DNA of 36,567 nt from Nitrospinae bacterium RIFCSPHIGHO2_02_FULL_39_82 (lineage in GTDB: Bacteria; Nitrospinota; Nitrospinia; UBA9942): assembly GCA_001804915.1 (NCBI GenBank), contig MHDI01000026.1, positions 1-36,567 of the forward strand. The letters run 5' to 3'. The notes under the pieces were generated by a model. That model was not told where the DNA came from, did not search any database, and saw only the letters and a list, made by a program, of their open reading frames with translations. Below, one piece after another: positions 17,858-27,915 of the stretch (its first letter is position 1; each line of letters begins with the position of its first letter). Position numbers and translations under genes: made by a program.

Positions 17858-18934
17858 ATGGAGGTTGTTAATGTAGGGCTTAAGGAAAGGAGTTATTCAA
17901 TTTATATAGATAGGGGACTCCTTACAGAAGCCGGAAAGAGATTGAGTAATATAATTGCAGGTAAAAAGATTGCCATAATTACAAACCCTACTGTAAATAA
18001 AATTTACGGCTCTATTTTGAAAAACTCTTTCAAAGGGGCAGATATTAAAATTCATCTTACAGAGATACCTGACGGGGAGAAATATAAGACATTAGAAACT
18101 GCTGTTAAAATATATGATTGGTTAACAGATATAAAAATAGAGAGACAATCTTCATTAATTGCACTTGGTGGCGGGGTCATAGGCGATATAACAGGATTTG
18201 TTGCAGCAACCTATTTAAGAGGTGTTCCATATATGCAGATTCCCACCACCTTGCTTGCACAGGTGGACAGCAGTATTGGTGGTAAGACAGCAGTAAATCA
18301 TCCAAAAGGAAAGAATCTGATAGGGGCTTTTTATCAGCCAAGGGTTGTGTTCATTGATATAGATACACTTAAGACTCTGCCAAAAGAGGAGATTTTATGC
18401 GGTGTGGCAGAAATTATAAAATACGGTATTATCAGGGATGGAGATTTCTTTGAATACTTGGAAGGCAACATAAAAAAACTGATTAACCTTGAAGAAAAGG
18501 CGCTGATATATTCAATAAAAAAAGCCTGTGAGATAAAGGCAGATGTAGTATCAAGAGATGAAAGGGAAACAGGTCTAAGGGCAGCCTTAAATTTTGGTCA
18601 TACTATAGGACATGCCATTGAATCACTTACAGATTATAAGAAATACAGACACGGTGAGGCAATTGCCATTGGGATGGTGTATGCTGCACGATTATCTTTG
18701 GAAAAGGGATTATGTAGTAAAGATGACTGTGATAGGGTAATCAATCTTATAAAAAATGCAGGGTTACCAACTGCAATAAGCGATTTAGATACAGATACCA
18801 TTGTAGAATCTCTCTACTTAGATAAAAAGGTAAAGGGAGAAAAAATAAGATTTGTGCTGATGAACGGGATAGGTGCTGTTGGGATATACAGTGATATATC
18901 TCATGAATTAATAAAGCAGACTATCTTGAACTAA
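17858..18934 (+). CDS. aroB: 3-dehydroquinate synthase
   Basis: ALGGGVIGDITGFVAATYLRGVPYMQIPTTLLAQVDSSIGGKTAVNHPKGKNLIGAFYQP and RAALNFGHTIGHAIE. Confidence 0.97.
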   Translation: MEVVNVGLKERSYSIYIDRGLLTEAGKRLSNIIAGKKIAIITNPTVNKIYGSILKNSFKGADIKIHLTEIPDGEKYKTLETAVKIYDWLTDIKIERQSSLIALGGGVIGDITGFVAATYLRGVPYMQIPTTLLAQVDSSIGGKTAVNHPKGKNLIGAFYQPRVVFIDIDTLKTLPKEEILCGVAEIIKYGIIRDGDFFEYLEGNIKKLINLEEKALIYSIKKACEIKADVVSRDERETGLRAALNFGHTIGHAIESLTDYKKYRHGEAIAIGMVYAARLSLEKGLCSKDDCDRVINLIKNAGLPTAISDLDTDTIVESLYLDKKVKGEKIRFVLMNGIGAVGIYSDISHELIKQTILN

Positions 18935-18969
18935 TATTAACGAAGAATCTAATTAAACTGGAGAGCACT

Positions 18970-19410
18970 ATGAATATAAAAACAGTAATAATACTGATTC
19001 TTCTCGCTACCATGGTTAACAGTTTGACAGGCTGTGGTTCAAGCAAGGCGGACAAAATTACCGGCCCATCCACTTCAGGCGCTTCCTCTTGTGAAGGTAA
19101 TGCATTGGACCTATGGAGTGATAATAGTAAAATTGGCATAGATGGGACAGCCACAATAACCACAAAGATATACAATACAGATGGTTCTAATTTGGGTGGG
19201 TGTACCGCAGATATAACTGTAACTGTGACTTATTCAGTAAATACATACGGAACTCTTTCTGCCGCCTCATCAAGTGCAACTATAGCAACTACGGATAGTC
19301 TTAGTGCATATTACTTTCCCATTACCCTCACAGGTGCTGCCAGAGGAACCGTTTCAATTACCGCCACACGATTTGACATGAAAAAGACGATTTATGTGGA
19401 TGTGGAATAA
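18970..19410 (+). CDS. Putative small lipoprotein with Ig-like fold features
   Basis: Signal peptide with lipobox NSLTGC and a Ser/Thr-rich beta-type sequence. Confidence 0.6.
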   Translation: MNIKTVIILILLATMVNSLTGCGSSKADKITGPSTSGASSCEGNALDLWSDNSKIGIDGTATITTKIYNTDGSNLGGCTADITVTVTYSVNTYGTLSAASSSATIATTDSLSAYYFPITLTGAARGTVSITATRFDMKKTIYVDVE

Positions 19411-19552
19411 AAGACTTACAACCAGGATACAAAATATAAGGATGCTAAATGCAAGACCCGGACGAGACAATTTGGTTTGGTATATCATGTATCATTTATT
19501 GTGCATTCCCAGGTAATCTTTTGCCCCCTCAACATCTTGCCTCTTAATTCTT

Positions 19553-20545
19553 ATGAACAAAAATAAGCTGAAAGCTATTTTAAAAAACTTTTCAGGACAA
19601 AAGATATTGGTCATAGGGGATATGGTGGCAGATGAGTATATCTTCGGTATGACCTCCAGAATATCGAGGGAGGCACCTGTCATTATACTTAAATACACTT
19701 CCCAAGCGGTTCTCCCCGGCTGCGGAGCAAATGCCGTAAATAACATTAATACCCTCGGGGGTGATGTATTTCCTCTGGGTGTTGTAGGGGATGATGAGAT
19801 GGGAAGGGGGTTAATAAATACTTTAAAGAAAAAGGGGATAAACACTGAAGGAATAATTTCAGACAAGACAAGATTGACACCTACAAAGACAAGGATTCTT
19901 GCAGGTGGTTATAACACTACAAAACAGCAGGTCATACGGATAGACAGGGAAAATAATGATACTATAAGCAGAAAAACTGAGGAAAGGCTTTTAAAAATCT
20001 TTATGGAGACAGTAGATATTGCTGATACTATTCTCGTATCAGATTATGGACTTGGAACACTGTCAGAAGGGATTTTAAATAGCATAAACAGGCTGGCAAA
20101 AAAGGGAGAGAAGATTGTTACTGTTGATTCCCGCTTTGACATCCTGAAGTATTGTTATGTAACAGCGGCAACACCAAATACTGAGGAGGTAGAATGGGCA
20201 TTAAATGTTGCATTAAATGAAAACAATATAAAACACCATGGACAAAAGATTCTTAAACAGATTCAAAGTAACGGACTCCTCATAACAAGGGGTAAAGAGG
20301 GAATGACCCTCTTTGAGAAAAATGGAGATATTACAGAGATAGATATCTATGGTACAGATGAGGTGGCAGATGTAACAGGTGCAGGGGATACCGTTATAAG
20401 CACCTTTACCCTTGCCCTTGCAGCAAAAGCATCAATGAAGGAGGCGGCTCGGCTTGCAAATTATGCAGGTGGTATTGTAGTAATGAAGAGTGGAACTGCA
20501 ACTGTGACGACCGAAGAGATTTGGAATGCCATTGATAATGAATAA
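19553..20545 (+). CDS. rfaE1: PfkB-family heptose kinase (RfaE1/HldA-like)
   Basis: VIGDMVADEYIFGMTSRISREAPVIILKY, ITRGKEGMTLFE, DVTGAGDTVISTFTLALAA; adjacent to the rfaE2-like gene. Confidence 0.9.
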   Translation: MNKNKLKAILKNFSGQKILVIGDMVADEYIFGMTSRISREAPVIILKYTSQAVLPGCGANAVNNINTLGGDVFPLGVVGDDEMGRGLINTLKKKGINTEGIISDKTRLTPTKTRILAGGYNTTKQQVIRIDRENNDTISRKTEERLLKIFMETVDIADTILVSDYGLGTLSEGILNSINRLAKKGEKIVTVDSRFDILKYCYVTAATPNTEEVEWALNVALNENNIKHHGQKILKQIQSNGLLITRGKEGMTLFEKNGDITEIDIYGTDEVADVTGAGDTVISTFTLALAAKASMKEAARLANYAGGIVVMKSGTATVTTEEIWNAIDNE

Positions 20546-21014
20546 GCTAAAAAATATAGATGAACTTAAAATTCTTGTTGAAAAAGAGCGGGAGAAGGGG
20601 AAAAAGATTATTTTTGCCAATGGCTGTTTTGATATTCTCCATGTGGGGCATATAAGATATTTGAAAGAGGCAAAGGAATTAGGGGATACCCTTATTGTAG
20701 CTATTAACAGCGACTCTTCGGCAAGAAAACTTAAGGGCAATGATAGACCTGTAACAAAAGAATTTGAAAGGGCTGAAATCATCTCTGCAATTGAGTATGT
20801 TGACTATATAACTATCTTTGATGAACCAGATGTATCAAAACTCCTTCTTACATTAAAACCCGATGTTCATGCAAAAGGAACTGATTACACTGAAGATACT
20901 GTCCCTGAGATGGAGACAGTAAGGTCCTATGGTGGAAAGGTGGCAATCACGGGGGATAAAAAAGAAAGGTCATCTACCGGGGTAATAGAGAGGCTGAGAC
21001 TCCCCAACTACTAA
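20538..21014 (+). CDS. rfaE2: Heptose nucleotidyltransferase domain protein (RfaE2-like)
   Basis: IIFANGCFDILHVGHIRYLKEAKELGDTLIVAINSDSSARKLKG, KGTDYTEDTVPEMETVRSYGGKVAITG, SSTGVIERL. Confidence 0.93.
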   Translation: MNKLKNIDELKILVEKEREKGKKIIFANGCFDILHVGHIRYLKEAKELGDTLIVAINSDSSARKLKGNDRPVTKEFERAEIISAIEYVDYITIFDEPDVSKLLLTLKPDVHAKGTDYTEDTVPEMETVRSYGGKVAITGDKKERSSTGVIERLRLPNY

Positions 21015-21067
21015 ACTTCTTATCTTCTCATCTTCTTTAGTCAGTGAAAGTCTGTGGCAGAAAGTTT

Positions 21068-22099
21068 ATGAAGCGAATTCTAATTGTAAAACTCAGTTCC
21101 ATTGGTGATGCAGTTCATGCACTCCCTGTACTCAGAACCCTCAGGCATAATCTCCCGGATGCCTACATTGCATGGATTGTAGAAGAAAAGGCAAGGGAGG
21201 TATTGGAAGGTAATGAAGATATTGATAGAGTAATTACAATAAATACGAGGAAGTGGCGCAAAAGTTTAAAGGGCTCTGTATTCAGGGAATTATTAGAAGT
21301 TATAAAGATTTTGAGAAGAGAAAGATTTGATATAGCAATAGACATACAGGGGCTATTCAAAAGTGGGATTATTTCATATATCAGTGGAGCAAAAACTATA
21401 ATTGGTTTTGATTCAAAAAACTGTCGGGAGTATTTAAATACATTATTTACAAATATAAAAGTATCTCCTGAAGACAAAGATATTCATGTGGTTGATAAAA
21501 ACTTAAGTCTCCTTAAACCGCTTGGCTTGAAAGAAATTAAAAAGGAATTTCATATAAAAACTTCCCCAGGAGATACTGAATACATCAATGAATTTCTTTC
21601 ACAACATAACCCGAATAGAAAACCCCTTATTGCGATTAATCCCTCTGCTGGTTGGAGAACAAAGGAGTGGGGCATGGGAAATTATGCCCGCCTGGCAGAC
21701 CGCATTATTTCAGAAATGGGAGCTGATGTTATTTTTACATGGGGACCCGGCGAAGAGACAATGATAAAAGATATTACAGCTTCAATGTCACACACTCCTC
21801 TGACGGCACCACCTACTTCTATAAAACAACTTGTTACACTTTTAAAAAGGTGTAGCCTCTTTATAGGAGGAGATACGGGTCCACTTCATTTGGCTGCAGC
21901 CATTAAGACCCAGACCATTGCCATTTATGGTCCCTCAGACCCTCTGCGAAACGGACTTTATGGGGATAATCATATTACCATTCATAAAAAACTTGATTGC
22001 AGCGGATGTTATAAACGGAGATGTGATACAATTAAATGCATGGAGATGATTTCCGTTGAGGATGTATTTTCAGCAGTCAATCGTCAATCGTCAATTTAA
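21068..22099 (+). CDS. LPS heptosyltransferase (glycosyltransferase family 9)
   Basis: MKRILIVKLSSIGDAVHALPVLRTLR, INPSAGWRTKEWGMGNYARLADRI, FIGGDTGPLHLAAAIKTQTIAIYGPSDPLRNGLYG. Confidence 0.92.
   Translation: MKRILIVKLSSIGDAVHALPVLRTLRHNLPDAYIAWIVEEKAREVLEGNEDIDRVITINTRKWRKSLKGSVFRELLEVIKILRRERFDIAIDIQGLFKSGIISYISGAKTIIGFDSKNCREYLNTLFTNIKVSPEDKDIHVVDKNLSLLKPLGLKEIKKEFHIKTSPGDTEYINEFLSQHNPNRKPLIAINPSAGWRTKEWGMGNYARLADRIISEMGADVIFTWGPGEETMIKDITASMSHTPLTAPPTSIKQLVTLLKRCSLFIGGDTGPLHLAAAIKTQTIAIYGPSDPLRNGLYGDNHITIHKKLDCSGCYKRRCDTIKCMEMISVEDVFSAVNRQSSI
22076..22096. repeat. Short heptamer run I at the 3' end of the heptosyltransferase gene
   Basis: gtcaatc gtcaatc gtcaatt, encoding the C-terminal VNRQSSI region; no clear complementary arm. 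Confidence 0.65.
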
Positions 22100-22111
22100 A
22101 AGGGAGGATTT

Positions 22112-22309
22112 ATGCCAATAGACAAGGAGCTATTAGATATATTAGCATGCCCCAAATGTAAAGGAGATATTTACCTTACACAGGATGGAAACGGGCTTAT
22201 TTGTAAGGTTTGCAGGCTTATGTATGAAATTAAAGATGATATACCTGTAATGCTAATAGATGAGGCTATAAAACTCGATGAGAATCTGAAACCGACAAAG
22301 GCTTCTTAA
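22112..22309 (+). CDS. Trm112-family zinc-ribbon protein
   Basis: MPIDKELLDILACPKCKGDIYLTQDGNGLICKVCRLMYEIKDDIPVMLIDEA. Confidence 0.93.
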   Translation: MPIDKELLDILACPKCKGDIYLTQDGNGLICKVCRLMYEIKDDIPVMLIDEAIKLDENLKPTKAS

Positions 22310-22348
22310 ATAATTAACCATTACCTTTATAAGGTTGCTAAAAAGAAG

Positions 22349-22424
<76 letters not shown>

Positions 22425-22465
22425 ATTGAGAAAAATATACCAGAGGGTAGAAAATTGTGTCAAGC

Positions 22466-22594
22466 CTATTTCACTTTCCATCCGGGCTTCACATCTCCAT
22501 CAAACCCGGCAAGGACTATCCGTCCTTCATTTCCTGCCGCAAGCACCATACCCTGAGATTCTATGCCCATGAGCTTTGCAGGTTTAAGATTTGC
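22466..22594 (-). pseudogene. Out-of-frame remnant of the MetG C-terminal tRNA-binding domain
   Basis: Minus-strand frame reads ILVANLKPAKLMGIESQGMVLAAGNEGRIVLAGFDGDVKPGWKVK*, the end of a Trbp111/EMAP-type domain, out of frame with metG and without its first half. Confidence 0.8.
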
Positions 22595-24140
22595 CACCAG
22601 TATCCATCTTCTCCTCCACCCTCGGAAAAAGTTGTTTCCCTATTTTTATTTCCACCCCCGATTTAATGCCACCCCATTTTTTTGCTTCTTCAAAATTGCA
22701 ATTTTCTATTCTATCCTTAATCCCAAGTTGATTCCATATCTCTCTTCCTGTATTTGGCATAAAGGGATATATTAAAAGACCGATAATCCTCAAAGATTCT
22801 GCGGAGTTATAGATAACAGTTCCGAGTCTTTCTCTATTAACATCAGATTTTGCCAGAGCCCATGGCGCAGAATGGTCTACATATCTGTTTGTCTCATCAA
22901 TAAACCCCCATATCTTTGTCAGAACCCTGCTGAAGGAAAGACTGTCCATAAGTGGCTCTATATCTTCTATAATCTCCTCCACCTTTTTAATTAACAGCGA
23001 ATCATCATCTTTAATCTCCGAAGGTGGGGGGACTATACTATCAAAATATCTCTTTACCATATTGAGAACGCGGCTGAGAAGATTACCAAGGTTATTGGCA
23101 AGGTCGCTGTTTATCCTCCCGACTATTACCCGCCGAGAAAAATCTCCATCAAGACCGAATGGCACTTCTCTCAATAGAAAATACCTGAACTGGTCAACAC
23201 CATATTTATCTATTATTTCATTTGGGTTTACAAAATTCCCTTTGGATTTTGACATCTTCTCCCCGTTTACAGTCCACCATCCATGGGCAAATATATTTTT
23301 TGAAAGCGGCAATTCCAGTGCCATAAGCATTGTTGACCAGTAAACTGAATGGGTTGTAAGTATATCCTTGCCAATAAGATGGCGGTCTGCAGGCCACCAC
23401 TCTTCAAACTTATCTTTGTTATATCCAAATCCTATAGCTGAGATATAGTTCACCAGTGCGTCAAACCATACATAGGTGATATAATTTTCATCAAAGGGAA
23501 GAGGTATTCCCCAGGACAACCTTTCCTTTGGGCGGGAGATACAGAGGTCTCCCAGTGGTTTTTCAAGAAACCCCAGGACTTCATTACACTTGCTTTCAGG
23601 CATTATAAATTTGGGATTATCTTTTATATATTGAATGAGCCAGTTTTGATACTTGCTCATTCTGAAAAAATAGTTCCACTCTTTTATGTATTCAACTTTT
23701 CTATTACAATCAGGGCAATTGCCCTCTTTAAGGTCCCTTTCCATCCAGAATCTCTCATCCGATAGACAGTACCACCCTTCATAATTCTCTTTATATATAT
23801 CCCCTTTTTCAAACAATCTTTGAAGCACATCCTGAACTACCCTTTTATGTCTATCTTCTGTAGTCCTTATAAAATCGTCATTTGAGATATTAAGCTTCTG
23901 CCAGAGACCCTTGAAGGCAATATAAAATTCATCGGCATGTCTGTCAGGTGCCACTCCTCTCTTCTCTGCCGCTTGCTGGACCTTCTGCCCATGTTCATCC
24001 GTCCCTGTCAGAAAAAACACCTTAAACCCGCGAAACCTTTTATAACGGGCAACAGTATCTGCCGCTACAGTGGTATAGGCATGCCCTATGTGAGGGATAT
24101 CGTTTACATAGTAAATAGGTGTGGTTATGTAGAATTTCAT
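22584..24140 (-). CDS. metG: Methionyl-tRNA synthetase lacking most of its C-terminal domain
   Basis: FYITTPIYYVNDIPHIGHAYTTVAADTVARYKR, FLTGTDEHGQKVQQAA, KMSKSKGNFVNPNEIIDKYG. Confidence 0.96.
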   Translation of the reverse strand: MKFYITTPIYYVNDIPHIGHAYTTVAADTVARYKRFRGFKVFFLTGTDEHGQKVQQAAEKRGVAPDRHADEFYIAFKGLWQKLNISNDDFIRTTEDRHKRVVQDVLQRLFEKGDIYKENYEGWYCLSDERFWMERDLKEGNCPDCNRKVEYIKEWNYFFRMSKYQNWLIQYIKDNPKFIMPESKCNEVLGFLEKPLGDLCISRPKERLSWGIPLPFDENYITYVWFDALVNYISAIGFGYNKDKFEEWWPADRHLIGKDILTTHSVYWSTMLMALELPLSKNIFAHGWWTVNGEKMSKSKGNFVNPNEIIDKYGVDQFRYFLLREVPFGLDGDFSRRVIVGRINSDLANNLGNLLSRVLNMVKRYFDSIVPPPSEIKDDDSLLIKKVEEIIEDIEPLMDSLSFSRVLTKIWGFIDETNRYVDHSAPWALAKSDVNRERLGTVIYNSAESLRIIGLLIYPFMPNTGREIWNQLGIKDRIENCNFEEAKKWGGIKSGVEIKIGKQLFPRVEEKMDTGGKS

Positions 24141-24230
24141 AAATAAAAAGTTAAATGTATAAAGTTCATAAAGTTATAAAGTAAATCTCCAGCTCTATAA
24201 ACTTTTAACTTTAGGAACTTTCAACTGCTT
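24141..24230. repeat. Degenerate heptamer/octamer cassette F filling the ymdB-metG gap
   Basis: aaagtta aatgtat aaagttc ataaagt tataaag ... tataaac ttttaac tttagga actttca act. Confidence 0.6.
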
Positions 24231-25022
24231 TTACCCTGTCAACTGTAGTCTCTTAATCCCTTTTGTCAAACCAGAACTCTCATCTATATCAATTACAACT
24301 CCGTTAAACTGCCCCTCACCTCCAGCCATTTCAAATTTCTTTGGCATTTTTGTAAGGAATTTATATAGTGCCATTTCCTTTTTAATTCCTATAACTGAAT
24401 TTGACGGTCCTGTCATACCTGCATCTGTAATGTACGCAGTACCACCAGGGAGTATCTTTTCATCAGCAGTCTGAACATGGGTATGCGTCCCAATCACAGC
24501 ACTGACTTTGCCATCCAAATACCATCCCATGGCAATTTTTTCTGAAGTTGCCTCAGCATGCATGTCAATTATTATAATTTTGCCACTATCAGGTATTGTA
24601 GATTTAAGTTTAGCAATCTCCCTATCAGCCACTTTGAATGGACAATCCAGACTATCCATAAATACCCTTCCCACAAGGTTCAAAATTCCTATTTTAATAC
24701 CTGTATTTGTCTCAAATATCCCGCTCCCCATCCCGGGAACCCCATCCGGATAGTTTGCAGGACGCAGTATACGATTCTCTTCATTGATAAATTGCAGGGT
24801 CTCTTTCTTATCCCATATATGATTACCTGAAGTAAGGACATTTATCCCGCAGCTAAAAATTTCATTTGCTGTTTCTCTCGTGATACCAAATCCACCTGCA
24901 GCATTCTCACAGTTGGCAATGGAGAAGTCTATCTTCATCTGGTCAATAATTTTGAATACAACATTTGACAGGACCCTTCTCCCCACTTTTCCTACTATAT
25001 CTCCAATAAGCAATACCTTCAT
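24231..25022 (-). CDS. ymdB: YmdB/TIGR00282-like metallophosphoesterase
   Basis: MKVLLIGDIVGKVGRRVL, NCENAAGGFGIT, LTSGNHIWDKKE, IDMHAEATSEKIAMGWYLDGKVSAVIGTHTHVQTAD, YITDAGMTGP. Confidence 0.94.
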   Translation of the reverse strand: MKVLLIGDIVGKVGRRVLSNVVFKIIDQMKIDFSIANCENAAGGFGITRETANEIFSCGINVLTSGNHIWDKKETLQFINEENRILRPANYPDGVPGMGSGIFETNTGIKIGILNLVGRVFMDSLDCPFKVADREIAKLKSTIPDSGKIIIIDMHAEATSEKIAMGWYLDGKVSAVIGTHTHVQTADEKILPGGTAYITDAGMTGPSNSVIGIKKEMALYKFLTKMPKKFEMAGGEGQFNGVVIDIDESSGLTKGIKRLQLTG

Positions 25023-25030
25023 AACCTCCG

Positions 25031-25105
25031 TAACTACAAACCAACCACTAACAACTAACCACTATTATTGGTTGTAAGTTGTAAGTTGTAGGTTGTAAGT
25101 TTTCT
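25031..25105. repeat. Heptamer-array cassette E (inverted arms) filling the rny-ymdB gap
   Basis: taactac aaaccaa ccactaa caactaa ccactat ... gttgtaa gttgtaa gttgtag gttgtaa gttttct. Confidence 0.85.
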
Positions 25106-25108
25106 TTT

Positions 25109-26674
25109 TTATCGTGCATATTCTATTACCCTAACCTCCCTGAGTACAGTTACTTTTATCTCTCCCGGATATGCCATTTCAGACTCTATCTTCTTGGCGA
25201 TGTCTTTTGCAAGAAACATAATTTCAGAATCGTTGAGCTTTTCAGGTTCTACAATCACCCTTATCTCCCTTCCTGCACGAATGGCGTAAGCCTTGTCCAC
25301 CCCCTTGAAGGCATCGCAGATTTTCTCAAGCTGCTCAAGTCTCTTGACATAACTTTCAAGCATCTCCCTTCTTGCACCAGGTCGAGATGCGGACAGGGCA
25401 TCAGAGGCTGCAACAAGAATTGCTATCACAGATTCAGGCTCTACATCTTCATGATGGGCTGCAATAGCGTTTATTACTATCTTTGATTCATTATACCTCC
25501 TCGCAAGGTCAACTCCTATCTGGGTATGAGTTCCCTCTGTCTGATGGTCTACAGCCTTTCCAATATCATGAAGGAACCCCGCCCTCTTTGCCATTTTCAC
25601 ATTAACTCCAAGCTCTGCTGCCATCATCCCACATAAAAAAGCAACCTCTTTTGAGTGCTGGAGGACATTCTGGGAATAGCTGGTCCTATATTTTAATCTG
25701 CCAAGGAGCTTTATCTCCTCTGGATGCAATCCGTCAACTCCAACCTCAAAGGCCGCCCTTTCCCCTTCTTCCTTTATTGAAATGATAATCTCCTTTTTTA
25801 CCTTTTCTACAACATCTTCTATCCTTCCCGGATGTATTCTTCCATCATTTATTAGCCTCTCCAATGAAATCCTGGCAATTTCTCGTTTAATGGGGTCATA
25901 AGAGGAGATTGTCACAGCTCCGGGGGTATCATCTACTATAAGGTCAACTCCTGTTACAATCTCAAGTGCCCTGATATTCCTCCCTTCTCTCCCTATAATC
26001 CTTCCCTTCATATCATCATCTGGCAGGTCAACCACTGACACGGTTGTCTCAGCAACATGGTCGGCCGCACATCGCTGAATAGCAAGGCTGAGTATCATCT
26101 TTGCCTTTTCGGTGGCTGCTGCCTTTGCCTCATCTTCAACTTTTTTTATAAGTAACGCCGCTTCCATTCTTGCATCATTCACAAGTTTTACCTTAAGTTC
26201 CTCTTTTGCCTGAATAGCCGTCATACCTGAAACCTTCTCTAAATTCTGAAGTTCTTCTTTAAGGAGTGCATTATATCTCTGCTCAAGTTCCTTGGCCTTT
26301 GATTCTGAGCTTGCTATTTCTTTCTCCCTACGACCGATTTCTCTTTCCCGCCGGTCAATAAGTTCCATCCTTTTTTCTAAACTCTCCTCTCTCTGCGTGA
26401 GCCTCTTTTCTAAATTCTGAAGCTCGCTCTTTTTTTCCTGAGTCTCTTTTTCAAATTCTGCCTTCGTTTTATACCACTTCTCCTTCGCCTCCAACATCGC
26501 CTCTTTCTTTTTATTCTCTGCCTCTTTTTCTGCATCAAGTATTATCTTCTTTGCCATTGCCTCAGCAGTTTTGACCCTGATCTCTGCAAAGAATTTTCTA
26601 ACAAGGTATCCCAAAAGGATACCTATCAGAAAAATCAGTGTTAATATTGCCACTTCCTTGATACTTATAACCAT
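25109..26674 (-). CDS. rny: Ribonuclease Y
   Basis: N-terminal TM, long coiled coil, KH domain [47 protein letters not shown] domain [21 protein letters not shown]. Confidence 0.97.
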   Translation of the reverse strand: MVISIKEVAILTLIFLIGILLGYLVRKFFAEIRVKTAEAMAKKIILDAEKEAENKKKEAMLEAKEKWYKTKAEFEKETQEKKSELQNLEKRLTQREESLEKRMELIDRREREIGRREKEIASSESKAKELEQRYNALLKEELQNLEKVSGMTAIQAKEELKVKLVNDARMEAALLIKKVEDEAKAAATEKAKMILSLAIQRCAADHVAETTVSVVDLPDDDMKGRIIGREGRNIRALEIVTGVDLIVDDTPGAVTISSYDPIKREIARISLERLINDGRIHPGRIEDVVEKVKKEIIISIKEEGERAAFEVGVDGLHPEEIKLLGRLKYRTSYSQNVLQHSKEVAFLCGMMAAELGVNVKMAKRAGFLHDIGKAVDHQTEGTHTQIGVDLARRYNESKIVINAIAAHHEDVEPESVIAILVAASDALSASRPGARREMLESYVKRLEQLEKICDAFKGVDKAYAIRAGREIRVIVEPEKLNDSEIMFLAKDIAKKIESEMAYPGEIKVTVLREVRVIEYAR

Positions 26675-26679
26675 ATCTT

Positions 26680-27252
26680 TTACCCCCTCTCTATTTTATC
26701 TCTGCACTTCTTACAATCAATTACCCTCTTTTCAGTTATGATTCTGTCCAAAAGGAAATCGTGATTATATAATGGTATTTCATCAACGATTTGAAAATCA
26801 AAAGCAAGCCCTATGGTCTTTACCCCAACGAGAAGCCTGGATAGAAATTTGTCATAAAATCCTTTACCGAATCCTATTCGGCTACCTATTTCACTAAATG
26901 CTATACCCGGGACTATTATTATTTCTACAACATTCTCTGGAACAATCCTTATCTCTTCTTCTTTATTATACAATTCCGAAATCAAAATATTTCTATTCTT
27001 AAAATCTGTTACTGGCAGAAAGACCTTTTTGTTCATCTCAACGGCTCTCTTTATCATCCCTTTTGTTTGAACCTCTTTTTCAAAAGCAGAATAAAAGAGT
27101 ATGTATGTTTTCTCCAGAAAATCCCTCTCATTAAATAGCCTTTCTTCTATTTCAATACTTTTATCTCCTATCCATTTTATATCAAGCCCTCTCCTTAAAG
27201 AGATAAGTCTTCCCCTTATCTCATTTTTTACCAAGATATTATCAGTTAGCAT
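26680..27252 (-). CDS. fau: 5-formyltetrahydrofolate cyclo-ligase
   Basis: [63 protein letters not shown]. Confidence 0.93.
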   Translation of the reverse strand: MLTDNILVKNEIRGRLISLRRGLDIKWIGDKSIEIEERLFNERDFLEKTYILFYSAFEKEVQTKGMIKRAVEMNKKVFLPVTDFKNRNILISELYNKEEEIRIVPENVVEIIIVPGIAFSEIGSRIGFGKGFYDKFLSRLLVGVKTIGLAFDFQIVDEIPLYNHDFLLDRIITEKRVIDCKKCRDKIERG

Positions 27253-27261
27253 AATAAGTTT

Positions 27262-27313
27262 AAGGCGTAATAAACAAAGAGTTAAAAACCCCTACGCATG
27301 GCACCTTACGCCT
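27262..27313. repeat. Possible degraded heptamer cassette K upstream of fau
   Basis: aggcgtaa (27263-27270) / ttacgcct (27306-27313). Minus strand reads ggcgtaa ggtgcca tgcgtag ... ttacgcc ttaaact in one 7-nt phase. Confidence 0.4.
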
Positions 27314-27389
27314 ATCGACTTAAATATAATAGGGAGATACTGTGAAGGTTTAAGAGAGCAGGAAACTTGTTGAATCGGGAAATTCCCGA

Positions 27390-27619
27390 ACTGAAAAACA
27401 GATGGTTTCTACAGAAAGGTTTTTGTTAGATTCACAATGCATAATGTGCCGATATATATTTCCTGTTGTATTCTGCCTTTTATATATTACATTTTTAAAT
27501 ACGGAATTCACCAAAATATATTGCTTTATGCAATTTTTCCCTTCCTGTTTAAAGAAAAAACCAATCATACAATTAATTAACCTTTTTATATAAACCCAAA
27601 AACACATCTGTTTTTCAGT
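27390..27619. repeat. 230-bp segment bounded by 15-bp perfect inverted repeats
   Basis: actgaaaaacagatg (27390-27404) / catctgtttttcagt (27605-27619). Confidence 0.75.
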
Positions 27620-27648
27620 AAATTGTATCATATCTATTCAAGTCTCTT

Positions 27649-27868
27649 AATTAACAGATAATCCCCCATCTTTATGCCGTATAGAAAGGATATTTTGAAC
27701 CTGGTAAACCAGGGTGGGAACCATACGGGTTACTTTAGGTTTCCTGCATACGACAGGCTTACACACCATAACCACTAATTAGCTCCCTTTTTTATTGGTG
27801 TTGGATCAAAAATTCCTCTCTACCTCGTACATGACAGGGGATTAAACCTTCCAGTCTCCTATCTATTA
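27649..27868 (-). ncRNA. ssrS: Probable 6S RNA
   Basis: Located between zapA and fau, the common 6S position. Pairings: aatagata/tatctgtt, aatcccc/ggggatt, tgtcatgta/tatacggca. 3'-side hairpin ACCCTGGTTTACCAGGTTCA followed by ACGGCA resembles known 6S RNAs. Upstream -35 TTGATA and AT-rich -10. Confidence 0.72.
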
Positions 27869-27915
27869 GTAAATTATCATAAAATAATCGCCATATCAAG
27901 AAAATTTAATACCTC

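Noticed and set aside
22457-22775. Plus-strand ORFs 22457-22666 and 22563-22775
   Set aside because: Antisense to metG and its remnant; no protein-like signal.
27350-27631. 93-aa minus-strand ORF and 63-aa plus-strand ORF inside the inverted-repeat segment
   Set aside because: They are AT-rich overlapping frames spanning the inverted repeats, with no ribosome-binding site or domain evidence.
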